DNA from: Phototrophicales bacterium
GTDB taxonomy: Bacteria; Chloroflexota; Anaerolineae; Aggregatilineales; Phototrophicaceae
Assembly (NCBI GenBank): GCA_002794515.1
Contig: PGTJ01000163.1
Span: 1 to 6,130 of the forward strand
Direction of reading: 5' to 3'
DNA length: 6,130 bases
Under the pieces are notes generated by a model. The model ran no database searches. It saw nothing but the letters and a program-made list of their open reading frames with translations, and was not told the DNA's origin. This document shows positions 1 to 5,148 of this stretch, piece after piece. How positions within the stretch are numbered: position 1 is the first letter of the stretch; each line of letters begins with the position of its first letter. Position numbers and translations under genes: made by a program.

Positions 1-672
1 CAAGACAATGCGCCGAAATAACGTGCCCTGCAGGTATGTATCGCTGGCAAAGCCCAAGAGCGACCCCAACACCGTTGCTGGTACGCCGATGAGCATTAAT
101 CCCAATATGTCGGGTGTATATTCGCCATTTGTCCCCCGTGTGAAGATGACGAAAGAGCCTGTGACCAGCGCTATCAGTTGCAAATTGCCCTTAAATGTCT
201 TGGGCGACCACCTGCGCCCCACACCATAAATCACGGCGGGCATCCCGCCCATATTATATGCCCCGCCCAATATCCCCGCGATAAACCCAAATCCATATGC
301 CCAACGGTTATCATCCATCGGTGGCACTTTGGGGCTGATGAGCGAAAAAAGGGCATATCCCACTACAATCACACCCAATACCACCTCGACCGTGTGCTTA
401 TCCATGCTGATATACAAAAAAAAGCCCAATGGCACACCGATTAGCGCTGTCACCATCAAGCGCCATACTTCATCGATATTAAAGTGGGCATGATAATGAA
501 TGAGCATCAATAAACGGCATAACATGGCGATGAGCGCCACAAGCGGTATCGTTGTCGCCAATCCAATTTGGTTGATGAGCAATGGCGTGGCGAGCAGGGC
601 AATCCCAAAGCCACTGGCGGTTTGCACAAAGCTCGAAAATGCGATAATGACAAAAATAATGATGATAGACAT
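1..672 (-). CDS. TauE/SafE-family (DUF81) membrane permease, partial (C-terminus beyond left edge)
   Basis: The 224 codons visible encode an almost wholly hydrophobic protein. It shows the two-fold repeat of the TauE/SafE family: SGFGIALLATPLL at residues 20-32 near the N-terminus, and the matching glycine-rich AGILGGAYNMGGMPAV at 132-147 opening the second half. Short polar loops (for example residues 114-124, PKVPPMDDNRW) separate the membrane segments. Family members usually run to about 250 residues, so perhaps 20-40 are missing. Known members export sulfite, sulfoacetate or other small organic anions, but many are uncharacterised and nothing here fixes the substrate. The ATG at 672 is chosen because no other in-frame ATG lies close upstream and a -10-like box ends 6 bases before it. 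No good Shine-Dalgarno sequence precedes it; the only GGAG is about 20 bases away. It is divergent from the glycosyltransferase gene with an 82-base gap. Family assignment is confident; substrate is unknown. Confidence 0.85.
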   Translation of the reverse strand, partial: MSIIIIFVIIAFSSFVQTASGFGIALLATPLLINQIGLATTIPLVALIAMLCRLLMLIHYHAHFNIDEVWRLMVTALIGVPLGFFLYISMDKHTVEVVLGVIVVGYALFSLISPKVPPMDDNRWAYGFGFIAGILGGAYNMGGMPAVIYGVGRRWSPKTFKGNLQLIALVTGSFVIFTRGTNGEYTPDILGLMLIGVPATVLGSLLGFASDTYLQGTLFRRIVL

Positions 673-707
673 AATTCTATGATAATGCCCACTACTCCAT
701 TTGGTAA
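670..707 (-). promoter_or_regulatory. Predicted leaderless promoter of the TauE/SafE permease gene
   Basis: Reading the minus strand, TTACCA (702-707, four of six matches to TTGACA) is followed by a 17-base spacer and TATCAT (679-684, five of six matches to TATAAT). Six bases then lead to the ATG at 672. Transcription starting seven bases after the -10 would begin at the A of the start codon, giving an mRNA with no leader. The same geometry at 755 and 3232 supports it. The boxes are seen directly; use as a promoter is inferred. Confidence 0.5.
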
Positions 708-719
708 GGGCGTAGTGTA

Positions 720-755
720 TTGCATCATCCTCACACCGTGCTTATAATGGGCGCA
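720..755 (+). promoter_or_regulatory. Predicted leaderless promoter of the glycosyltransferase gene
   Basis: TTGCAT (720-725) is followed by a 17-base spacer and a perfect TATAAT (743-748). Six bases then lead to the ATG at 755, so the expected transcription start coincides with the start codon. There is no Shine-Dalgarno-like sequence between the -10 and the ATG. The -35 matches the consensus only in its TTG. It lies 12 bases from the proposed -35 of the opposite permease promoter, so the two divergent promoters share one 82-base gap and could compete for polymerase. Confidence 0.6.
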
Positions 756-2653
756 TGAACATACAAACCATGACACCCCAAAAATTCATGCTGTGGCTGA
801 TCTTAGCGTTGGCGCTCATCGTCCGATTTCGCTATTTGTTGTATATCGAACACAACATCGACCAAGCCTACCCCATTTGGCAGGCACTCCATACGTTAGA
901 TAATGGTGTTTTTCCGACCATTGGGCAAGGCACATCGGTCTTATTTGCCAACGCCCCCATGACGGGGTATATGTATTTGCCCGTAGTGGCATTGACGCGC
1001 TCTATCTTAGGCGTACAAATAGGGGTTATCGCCCTGAATACATTGGCAGTATGGATGGCGTATCGCATCGCGGGGTATATGGTTGGTGCGCGGTGGGCGT
1101 TGGTCGTGGCGCTCATCATGGCGGTCAATCCGTTCATCATCGAATATAGCCGTACCACATGGGTGCAGTCGTTGCTCCCGTTTTATGCCACTGCCATACT
1201 ATGGCAACTTATGCCTGTCTTATTAAACCGAACGCGCCGTCCAACCCAGCGTATCATATTCACGGCGGTGTTATTTGCATTGGTCGCCAATTCGTATCTG
1301 TTGGCATTTTTATGGGCTGTGCCATTAGCCTTGTTCTTGTTGATCTTTCATAAACGGGTGAATTGGCGGGCGGTTATCATCGGTATCGGTATCGTCATCA
1401 TCATCACCCTGCCCTATGTGCTGACGCTGATGAGCGATTGGCAAACCATCCGCGCCGAGATGAGCGATTTTGGGCGCAATCCCGCACAATTCACACTGAA
1501 TGCGCTGGAACACGCTGTGCGCTTGGTCACAGGTGGTGATTACGAACTGATTCGTGGCACAGATGCCCCGATACAAGATATGGCGTTGCGTCATGCGCTC
1601 TCACAGCCAGCGCACATCATCGGCGCAATTCTCATTGCTATCGGTGTTGGACGAGCATTGTGGATGATTTATAGGCGCGAAAAAGATGCCGATGGTTGGA
1701 GCATCGCCCTCATCTGGTTTTTTATCCCGATTATCCCCATGACCTATACGGGTAATTTAGTCCATCCCTTTTATCAATTGCTTGGTGTGCCGATGGGCGC
1801 GGTGTTGCTTGTTTTGGGGATAAAAACCCTCGCATCGATCATGCCCATGCCCGTCCGATCGCCATTGTTGACGGTTGGGGCGCTGGTGATATGTTGTTGG
1901 GCGGGTTTGATGTTGGTCAATCATGCGCGCTTCAGCCAAGAGACGATGCACACCCCAGGCGCACATGGCTTAGGTGCATTGCCTATTGAGACGGGATTGC
2001 AATTCAGCGCATGGCTAACCGATGTGCCAGATGTTGTTTTTGCCGATATGCCTGAATGGATTCTGAACAGTTTTGCGGGGCGGACATTCCCCGTCATCCG
2101 CGATACACGCGCCCCGCTTTTCACGATATATCCTGCCAATGGTGGTATTTATATCACCACAGGTTCAGATAAGCCCATCACCTATTTCACCCGCCAATTA
2201 GGTTTGCGCGATAATACCCATATCAACTTCCATTATTTACCATCCTACGATCAACTAATGCGGTTTTTGGATGTGCGGATGGATGTCCCCACCATGCAGG
2301 GGTTGCGCCTGATGGGATATACGCTCGATACAAATCTCATCCGTATTTTTTGGCAAGTGGATTTTATCGCCCCAGAAGTCAAGGATTTGATTATGGGGAC
2401 ATTTGTGCATGTGTATAACGCCGATGGTGAGCGCATCATCAATACCAGTGGTGGGGCATTAGATGGTTGGCGGTGGCGTGTTGGCGATATTTACCTCGAC
2501 CAAATTCTGCTCGATTTTCCACAAGAGGGTGCGCCGTTCACCATCCATTTCGGTGGATATGATGGTGTGCATGGTGTGAATTTGCAATTCGATTTTCCTG
2601 ATGACGATTTGCCCGCCTCAACGGTGATGGTCATCGGGGATATATATCCCTGA
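755..2653 (+). CDS. GT39-like (GT-C fold) membrane glycosyltransferase with C-terminal soluble domain
   Basis: This 632-residue protein has the layout of polyprenyl-phosphate-sugar-dependent glycosyltransferases of the ArnT/PMT (GT39) group. A first membrane helix at about 12-30 is followed by an outside loop with an acidic residue (EHNIDQAYPIWQAL, 32-45), where these enzymes carry the catalytic acid; D36 is the candidate. About ten more hydrophobic segments follow, to residue 388. The VNPFIIEYSRTTWVQSLLPF segment (124-143) and the YTGNLVHPFYQLLGVP loop (331-346) are typical of the family. Residues from about 390 to 632 are soluble. Part of this (about 515-612: LRLMGYTL, IFWQVDF, FVHVYNADGERI, HFGGYDG) resembles a beta-sandwich domain common on Chloroflexota membrane proteins. 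Members move a sugar from an undecaprenyl-phosphate carrier to lipids, glycans or proteins on the outer face of the membrane; the acceptor here is unknown. The ATG at 755 is preferred over M6 (770) because of the promoter geometry. It converges on the next gene with 3 bases between stops. Confidence 0.82.
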   Translation: MNIQTMTPQKFMLWLILALALIVRFRYLLYIEHNIDQAYPIWQALHTLDNGVFPTIGQGTSVLFANAPMTGYMYLPVVALTRSILGVQIGVIALNTLAVWMAYRIAGYMVGARWALVVALIMAVNPFIIEYSRTTWVQSLLPFYATAILWQLMPVLLNRTRRPTQRIIFTAVLFALVANSYLLAFLWAVPLALFLLIFHKRVNWRAVIIGIGIVIIITLPYVLTLMSDWQTIRAEMSDFGRNPAQFTLNALEHAVRLVTGGDYELIRGTDAPIQDMALRHALSQPAHIIGAILIAIGVGRALWMIYRREKDADGWSIALIWFFIPIIPMTYTGNLVHPFYQLLGVPMGAVLLVLGIKTLASIMPMPVRSPLLTVGALVICCWAGLMLVNHARFSQETMHTPGAHGLGALPIETGLQFSAWLTDVPDVVFADMPEWILNSFAGRTFPVIRDTRAPLFTIYPANGGIYITTGSDKPITYFTRQLGLRDNTHINFHYLPSYDQLMRFLDVRMDVPTMQGLRLMGYTLDTNLIRIFWQVDFIAPEVKDLIMGTFVHVYNADGERIINTSGGALDGWRWRVGDIYLDQILLDFPQEGAPFTIHFGGYDGVHGVNLQFDFPDDDLPASTVMVIGDIYP

Positions 2654-2665
2654 ATGTTATTTTTT
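2634..2665 (+). terminator. Intrinsic terminator built around the stop codon of the glycosyltransferase gene
   Basis: Bases 2634-2653 form a near-perfect inverted repeat, TCGGGGAT-ATAT-ATCCCTGA: eight pairs including one G-U and a four-base loop. Its last three bases are the TGA stop. Three bases later TTATTTTTT (2657-2665) supplies the T-rich run. The terminator therefore ends the plus-strand transcript while using the last codons of its own gene and the first bases of the 3' end of the opposite gene. In the minus direction the hairpin is not followed by T residues, so it should not work as an intrinsic terminator that way. Confidence 0.6.
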
Positions 2666-3232
2666 ATCTCGATATAATTTTGCCTCTGCCAACACAAAAT
2701 CGACCACGCCACTGATGGTTGGGTCTGGGATGGTGTTGGCGGGGATTTTGTGGATGGAATGATGAATGGCATTCCCGTTTATTTGCACAACCCCGACTTC
2801 ATCACCTGCAATTTTTTGTAGATATAACCAATCATCTTGCATATGTGTGCTATCGGATGCCGCGAGGCAAACCTGAGGCATCCATACACCCATCGATGGT
2901 GTTGGTGACAAACTGATGACTACATTGTTGATGATATGCACTTGTGCATCATGCACCAACGTCATCAGCACTTGGTCTTTGAGTTTGGCGTAACTATTTG
3001 CCGAGAGTAACCCGTATATATTGACAGCATGGTATCCCATCGCATCGAGGGCGATAAGCGCCGATCGTCCGTCTGTCGCACGGCAATGCCATTGGTCTGT
3101 GGTGCATGATCCGCCTAAATCTAGCAACAATGGTTTGGGCGATAGCCCGCCAACAAGCCGTTTGATATATGTGAAGAGGCGCGGAAAATGCTCTAAACGC
3201 CCGTTGAGGTTGTGTGTATAGATGATATTCAT
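2657..3232 (-). CDS. Degenerate metallophosphatase / 5'-nucleotidase-like protein
   Basis: From the ATG at 3232 this encodes 191 residues with no signal peptide or membrane segment. The order of elements recalls the N-terminal metallophosphoesterase domain of 5'-nucleotidase-like proteins. There is a first strand with IIYTHNLNGRLEHFPRL (3-19), then LLLDLGGSC (35-43), then ALIALDAMGYHAVNIYG (58-74), and a closing PDPTISGVVDFVLAEAKLY (169-187). In active enzymes the first three carry the metal ligands: an HTNDxHG-type motif, an LDxGD motif, and a GNHE motif after the alanine-rich helix. Here those positions read YTHNLNG, LDLGG and VNIYGLL, so the Asp, His and Asn/His ligands are missing. It is therefore probably a non-catalytic relative, perhaps binding a nucleotide or protein, or structural. 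An ATG eight codons upstream (3256) is in frame. But the intervening TAT AAT codons are the -10 box, so 3232 is the likely start. Family placement is by motif recall and only moderately sure. Confidence 0.6.
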   Translation of the reverse strand: MNIIYTHNLNGRLEHFPRLFTYIKRLVGGLSPKPLLLDLGGSCTTDQWHCRATDGRSALIALDAMGYHAVNIYGLLSANSYAKLKDQVLMTLVHDAQVHIINNVVISLSPTPSMGVWMPQVCLAASDSTHMQDDWLYLQKIAGDEVGVVQINGNAIHHSIHKIPANTIPDPTISGVVDFVLAEAKLYRDKK

Positions 3233-3266
3233 AAGCATATTATAACGCATAATCAAAACACCCCAA
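3232..3266 (-). promoter_or_regulatory. Predicted leaderless promoter of the metallophosphatase-like gene
   Basis: On the minus strand a perfect TATAAT (3239-3244) is followed by six bases and the ATG at 3232, the same spacing as at 755. A TTGGGG hexamer (3261-3266) lies 16 bases upstream and is a weak -35. There is no Shine-Dalgarno sequence. If correct, the upstream in-frame ATGs at 3256, 3250 and 3238 lie outside the transcript. The -35 candidate sits inside the stem of the terminator of the preceding small gene. Confidence 0.55.
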
Positions 3267-3280
3267 CGGGTGTTGGGGTG
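3251..3280 (-). terminator. Intrinsic terminator downstream of the 52-residue protein gene
   Basis: CACCCCAAC (3259-3267) and GTTGGGGTG (3272-3280) form a perfect nine-pair, GC-rich stem with a four-base loop. Read on the minus strand it is followed at once by TTTTGATT (3258-3251), a short T tract. It lies 36 bases after the stop of the small gene and immediately before the promoter of the next gene, which argues against read-through between the two. In the plus direction no T run follows. Confidence 0.75.
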
Positions 3281-3316
3281 CTGTGCAAAACGGAGGAGAA
3301 TTGCTATCTTGGGAGA

Positions 3317-3475
3317 TTACCCGCGACGGTCACGGCGTTCTTCGCGGCGCGATTCGCGGTATTCTTCTGCATATTCGGTCACAACTTCAACGATGGTGTT
3401 ATTGCGATTCCCACCGCGTAATTCACGTTGACGGTCTTCGTGCATTTTCTTGGCAATATATTCGTTGTTAAACAT
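3317..3475 (-). CDS. Small highly charged protein of unknown function (52 residues)
   Basis: The ATG at 3475 opens 52 codons closed by TAA. It is preceded by GAGG (3486-3489) 10 bases away, a possible promoter further up, and a strong intrinsic terminator after the stop, so the unit is complete and monocistronic. The protein begins MFNNEYIAKKMHEDRQRELR, has a central GGNRNNTIVEVVTEYAEEYR, and ends in an arginine/glutamate-rich tail (residues 40-52: RESRREERRDRRG). About half of the residues are charged. There is no cysteine, signal peptide or membrane segment. The sequence suggests one or two amphipathic helices with a basic tail that could contact nucleic acid or a ribosome, but this is speculation. 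I recognise no family. Its length is below usual gene-calling cut-offs, so it may be missed in annotations. Confidence 0.72.
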   Translation of the reverse strand: MFNNEYIAKKMHEDRQRELRGGNRNNTIVEVVTEYAEEYRESRREERRDRRG

Positions 3476-3485
3476 AGGCGTTTTT

Positions 3486-3548
3486 CCTCAATATCTCACT
3501 TGTTTATCGGTATATATTCACTATACACCAATTATGCAAAATGAACAA
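3486..3548 (-). promoter_or_regulatory. Promoter candidates and Shine-Dalgarno sequence for the 52-residue protein gene
   Basis: Two overlapping arrangements can be read on the minus strand. The first is TTGTTC (3543-3548), a 17-base spacer and TATAGT (3520-3525, five of six matches). The second is TTGCAT (3534-3539), a 17-base spacer and TATATA (3511-3516). Either gives a leader of roughly 30-40 bases carrying the GAGG Shine-Dalgarno at 3486-3489. The first has the better -10; the second repeats the TTGCAT hexamer used before the glycosyltransferase gene. The whole 3476-3614 gap is AT-rich, as expected for a promoter region. Confidence 0.4.
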
Positions 3549-3614
3549 TTGATATTGGATATATTTAACAAAACGTTAATCTTTGTGAATTATTGCACAA
3601 AAATATTGCGATAT

Positions 3615-4394
3615 TTATTTGTGCTTCCACACTGGTTTGCGCTTCTCGACAAAGGCGCTCATGCCTTCGGTGCGGTCTTCTGTGCCAAATAGCAGATAGA
3701 AATTGCGCTTTTCGTAATTCAGCCCCTCTTGCAGGCTCAATTCAAAGGCTTTGTTCACCGCGTCTTTGGTCAGACGGATAGCCACTTGTGAGAGCGAGGC
3801 GACTTTTTGCCCTAGTTTAATCGCCTCATTCAGGTATACCTCAATTGGATATACGGCATTGACCAAGCCGTAATGTTTGGCTTCATCAGCACTGAGGCGA
3901 CGGTCAGTGAGGCACATCTCCATCGCTAGGGCTTTGCCAACGGCGCGTGTTAGGCGTTGTGTGCCACCTGCGCCGGGCAAAATACCCAAATTGATTTCGG
4001 GCTGTCCGAATTGTGCCGTCTCTGAGGCGATAATCATGTCGCACATCATGGCGATTTCGCATCCACCACCGAGCGCGAAGCCACTCACGGCGGCGATAAT
4101 CGGCTTGCCAATGCGTGTCATGCGCGACCAATCGGTGAAATCGCCACCTGCCATCATGGTTATGGCGGTGGTATCTAACATTTGTTTAATATCTGCCCCT
4201 GCGGCGAAGACGCGATCACTGCCCGTCAGGATGATGCACCCGATAGACGGGTCGCGGTCAAACATTTCCATCGCCGTAAAAATTTCATGGGTAATTTGGC
4301 TATTGAGCGCGTTCAGGGCTTGTGGTCGGTTCATGCGGATGAGACCCACACCATCAACGGGTGTTTCGACTAAGATGGTTTCATAAGTAGTCAT
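3615..4394 (-). CDS. Enoyl-CoA hydratase (crotonase family)
   Basis: This 259-residue protein is full length for a short-chain enoyl-CoA hydratase, which adds water across the trans-2,3 double bond of an enoyl-CoA to give the 3-hydroxyacyl-CoA in beta-oxidation or related acyl-CoA routes. Signature blocks are in order: MNRPQALNAL (21-30), FAAGADIKQM (63-72), GFALGGGCEIAMMCD (105-119), FGQPEINLGILPGAGGTQRL (129-148) and the C-terminal EGMSAFVEKRKPVW (243-256). Both catalytic glutamates of the rat mitochondrial enzyme (E144 and E164) are present as E113 and E133. The oxyanion-hole backbone positions correspond to A67 and G110. The enzyme should therefore be active as a hydratase. It is cytosolic, with no targeting sequence. 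The ATG at 4394 has AAGGAG seven bases upstream. No thiolase, dehydrogenase or acyl-CoA synthetase is adjacent, so the pathway cannot be set from context. Confidence 0.93.
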   Translation of the reverse strand: MTTYETILVETPVDGVGLIRMNRPQALNALNSQITHEIFTAMEMFDRDPSIGCIILTGSDRVFAAGADIKQMLDTTAITMMAGGDFTDWSRMTRIGKPIIAAVSGFALGGGCEIAMMCDMIIASETAQFGQPEINLGILPGAGGTQRLTRAVGKALAMEMCLTDRRLSADEAKHYGLVNAVYPIEVYLNEAIKLGQKVASLSQVAIRLTKDAVNKAFELSLQEGLNYEKRNFYLLFGTEDRTEGMSAFVEKRKPVWKHK

Positions 4395-4401
4395 AAAAAA
4401 A

Positions 4402-4444
4402 CTCCTTTTTGGGGTGATATAACATTATTTGGGGATATTGTAGT
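4402..4444 (-). promoter_or_regulatory. Promoter and strong Shine-Dalgarno of the enoyl-CoA hydratase gene
   Basis: On the minus strand an extended -10, TG-T-TATATC (4424-4416), has a weak ACTACA (4439-4444) 17 bases upstream. Transcription would begin near 4409, giving a leader of about 15 bases that holds little more than the AAGGAG Shine-Dalgarno (4402-4407), seven bases before the ATG. The Shine-Dalgarno is clear; the promoter is a fair guess. Confidence 0.5.
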
Positions 4445-4446
4445 TC

Positions 4447-4473
4447 ATTGGGCATAACCTTGTCATGCCCAAT
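4447..4473 (-). terminator. Strong hairpin just after rdgB, without a T tract
   Basis: ATTGGGCATAAC (4447-4458) and GTCATGCCCAAT (4462-4473) pair over 12 positions, one of them a mismatch or G-U depending on strand, around a three-base loop. It begins 7 bases after the rdgB stop and ends just upstream of the enoyl-CoA hydratase promoter. No T run follows on either strand, so it is not a classical intrinsic terminator. It may be a transcript 3'-end stabiliser, a pause site or a factor-assisted terminator for rdgB. Confidence 0.4.
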
Positions 4474-4480
4474 CGCTGGT

Positions 4481-5083
4481 TTAGGATATGGCTAAATTGT
4501 GAAGCAATTCGACCATCTTTCTGGCGGCAATTCCGCGATGGCTCAATTCATGTTTAATCATCTCATCCAACTGTCCAAAGGTTTTATCATAACCTTGTGG
4601 GATGAAGATGGGGTCATAACCAAATCCTTTGCCTTCATCCAATTCGGTGAAGGTGATGCTCCCATAACACCGTCCTTCGGTTTGAGCGATGATGCCTTCT
4701 GGTGATGCGATCACAATCACACATTCAAAATAGGCGGTGCGTTTTTCTTCTGGCACATCTTTGATTTGATCGAGTAAGTAGCGTCTGCGTTCTTCGGATG
4801 TGTGAATATCGCCATAACGTGCGGAATATATCCCTGGCGCGCCCCCTAGCGCATCGACACATAACCCGCTATCATCGGCTAACGCCCATCGATTGCTGGC
4901 TTTGGCATAAGCAAAGGCTTTGATTTGGGCATTTTCGCTGAACGTGGTGCCTGTTTCTTCGACATCCATCGCCGATAAGCCAATATCGCGTAAACTCAGC
5001 AGGCGTATATTCGCTCCTGCTAATAACACCTGATATTCATTCATTTTGCCTAAATTGGTCGTACCGATTACAATTTGTCGCAC
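4481..5083 (-). CDS. rdgB: XTP/dITP diphosphatase (non-canonical purine NTP pyrophosphatase, RdgB/HAM1 family)
   Basis: The enzyme hydrolyses dITP, ITP and XTP to the monophosphate and pyrophosphate, keeping deaminated purines out of DNA and RNA. With a GTG start at 5083 it is 200 residues, the usual family length. Motifs are in order: TTNLGKMNE (8-16, nucleotide-binding TxNxxKxxE), EETGTTFSENAQIKA (42-56), the ADDSGLCVDALGGAPGIYSARY block (69-90) with the catalytic Asp pair D70-D71, FGYDPIFIP (154-162) and the base-recognising SHRG (181-184). A small departure is TFGQL (168-172), where most members have TFAEL. An in-frame ATG at 5122 would add 13 residues (MLISHHLYRQRCS) without family support. 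It would also place the start within 27 bases of the divergent rsmA start, so GTG is preferred. It is divergent from rsmA with a 65-base gap. Confidence 0.93.
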   Translation of the reverse strand: MRQIVIGTTNLGKMNEYQVLLAGANIRLLSLRDIGLSAMDVEETGTTFSENAQIKAFAYAKASNRWALADDSGLCVDALGGAPGIYSARYGDIHTSEERRRYLLDQIKDVPEEKRTAYFECVIVIASPEGIIAQTEGRCYGSITFTELDEGKGFGYDPIFIPQGYDKTFGQLDEMIKHELSHRGIAARKMVELLHNLAIS

Positions 5084-5127
5084 AGAACACCTCTGTCTGT
5101 ATAAATGATGTGAGATGAGCATTTGAA
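5075..5127. promoter_or_regulatory. Candidate overlapping divergent promoters between rdgB and rsmA
   Basis: For rsmA, TTGTCG (5075-5080) and TATAAA (5100-5105) are separated by 19 bases, longer than ideal. For rdgB, TTCAAA (5122-5127) and TATACA (5098-5103) on the minus strand are separated by 18 bases. The two -10 boxes share the same TATA at 5100-5103, which would make the promoters mutually exclusive. Both are weak matches and this is a tentative reading. Confidence 0.3.
5083..5094 (-). promoter_or_regulatory. Shine-Dalgarno that fixes the GTG start of rdgB
   Basis: AGAGGTG (5088-5094 on the minus strand) lies four bases before the GTG at 5083, with its GAGG core six bases away. It is the only good ribosome binding site near the N-terminus and matches the point at which RdgB homology begins. 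Confidence 0.7.
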
Positions 5128-5148
5128 AATGATACGAGGAATTTTATC

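Noticed and set aside
8..444. Plus-strand open frames at the left edge
   Set aside because: They lie antisense to the permease; their composition is proline- and histidine-rich shadow sequence.
1376..1408. Short tandem-like run of ATC/GGTATC triplets
   Set aside because: It simply encodes an Ile/Gly-rich membrane helix of the glycosyltransferase.
3233..3256. Longer N-terminus MIMRYNML for the metallophosphatase-like protein
   Set aside because: The added codons TAT AAT form the -10 box six bases before the internal ATG, and the domain begins at MNIIYTHN.
3541..3614. Several short AT-rich inverted repeats after the enoyl-CoA hydratase stop, such as AAATAT-CGCA-ATATTT and TTAAC-GTTTT-GTTAA
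   Set aside because: The stems are 5-6 AT pairs with no GC core and no proper T tract, as expected by chance in AT-rich spacer DNA, so I do not call a terminator.
3877..4386. 169-residue open frame on the plus strand opposite the enoyl-CoA hydratase gene
   Set aside because: It is a shadow frame antisense to a well-supported enzyme, with no domain and no ribosome binding site of note.
5082..5096. ACAGA-GGTGT-TCTGT hairpin over the rdgB ribosome binding site, possibly masking it
   Set aside because: The stem is only five pairs with two G/C pairs; too weak to claim translational control.
5084..5122. ATG start at 5122 for rdgB
   Set aside because: It adds 13 residues not typical of the family and ignores the AGAGGTG placed correctly for the GTG at 5083.
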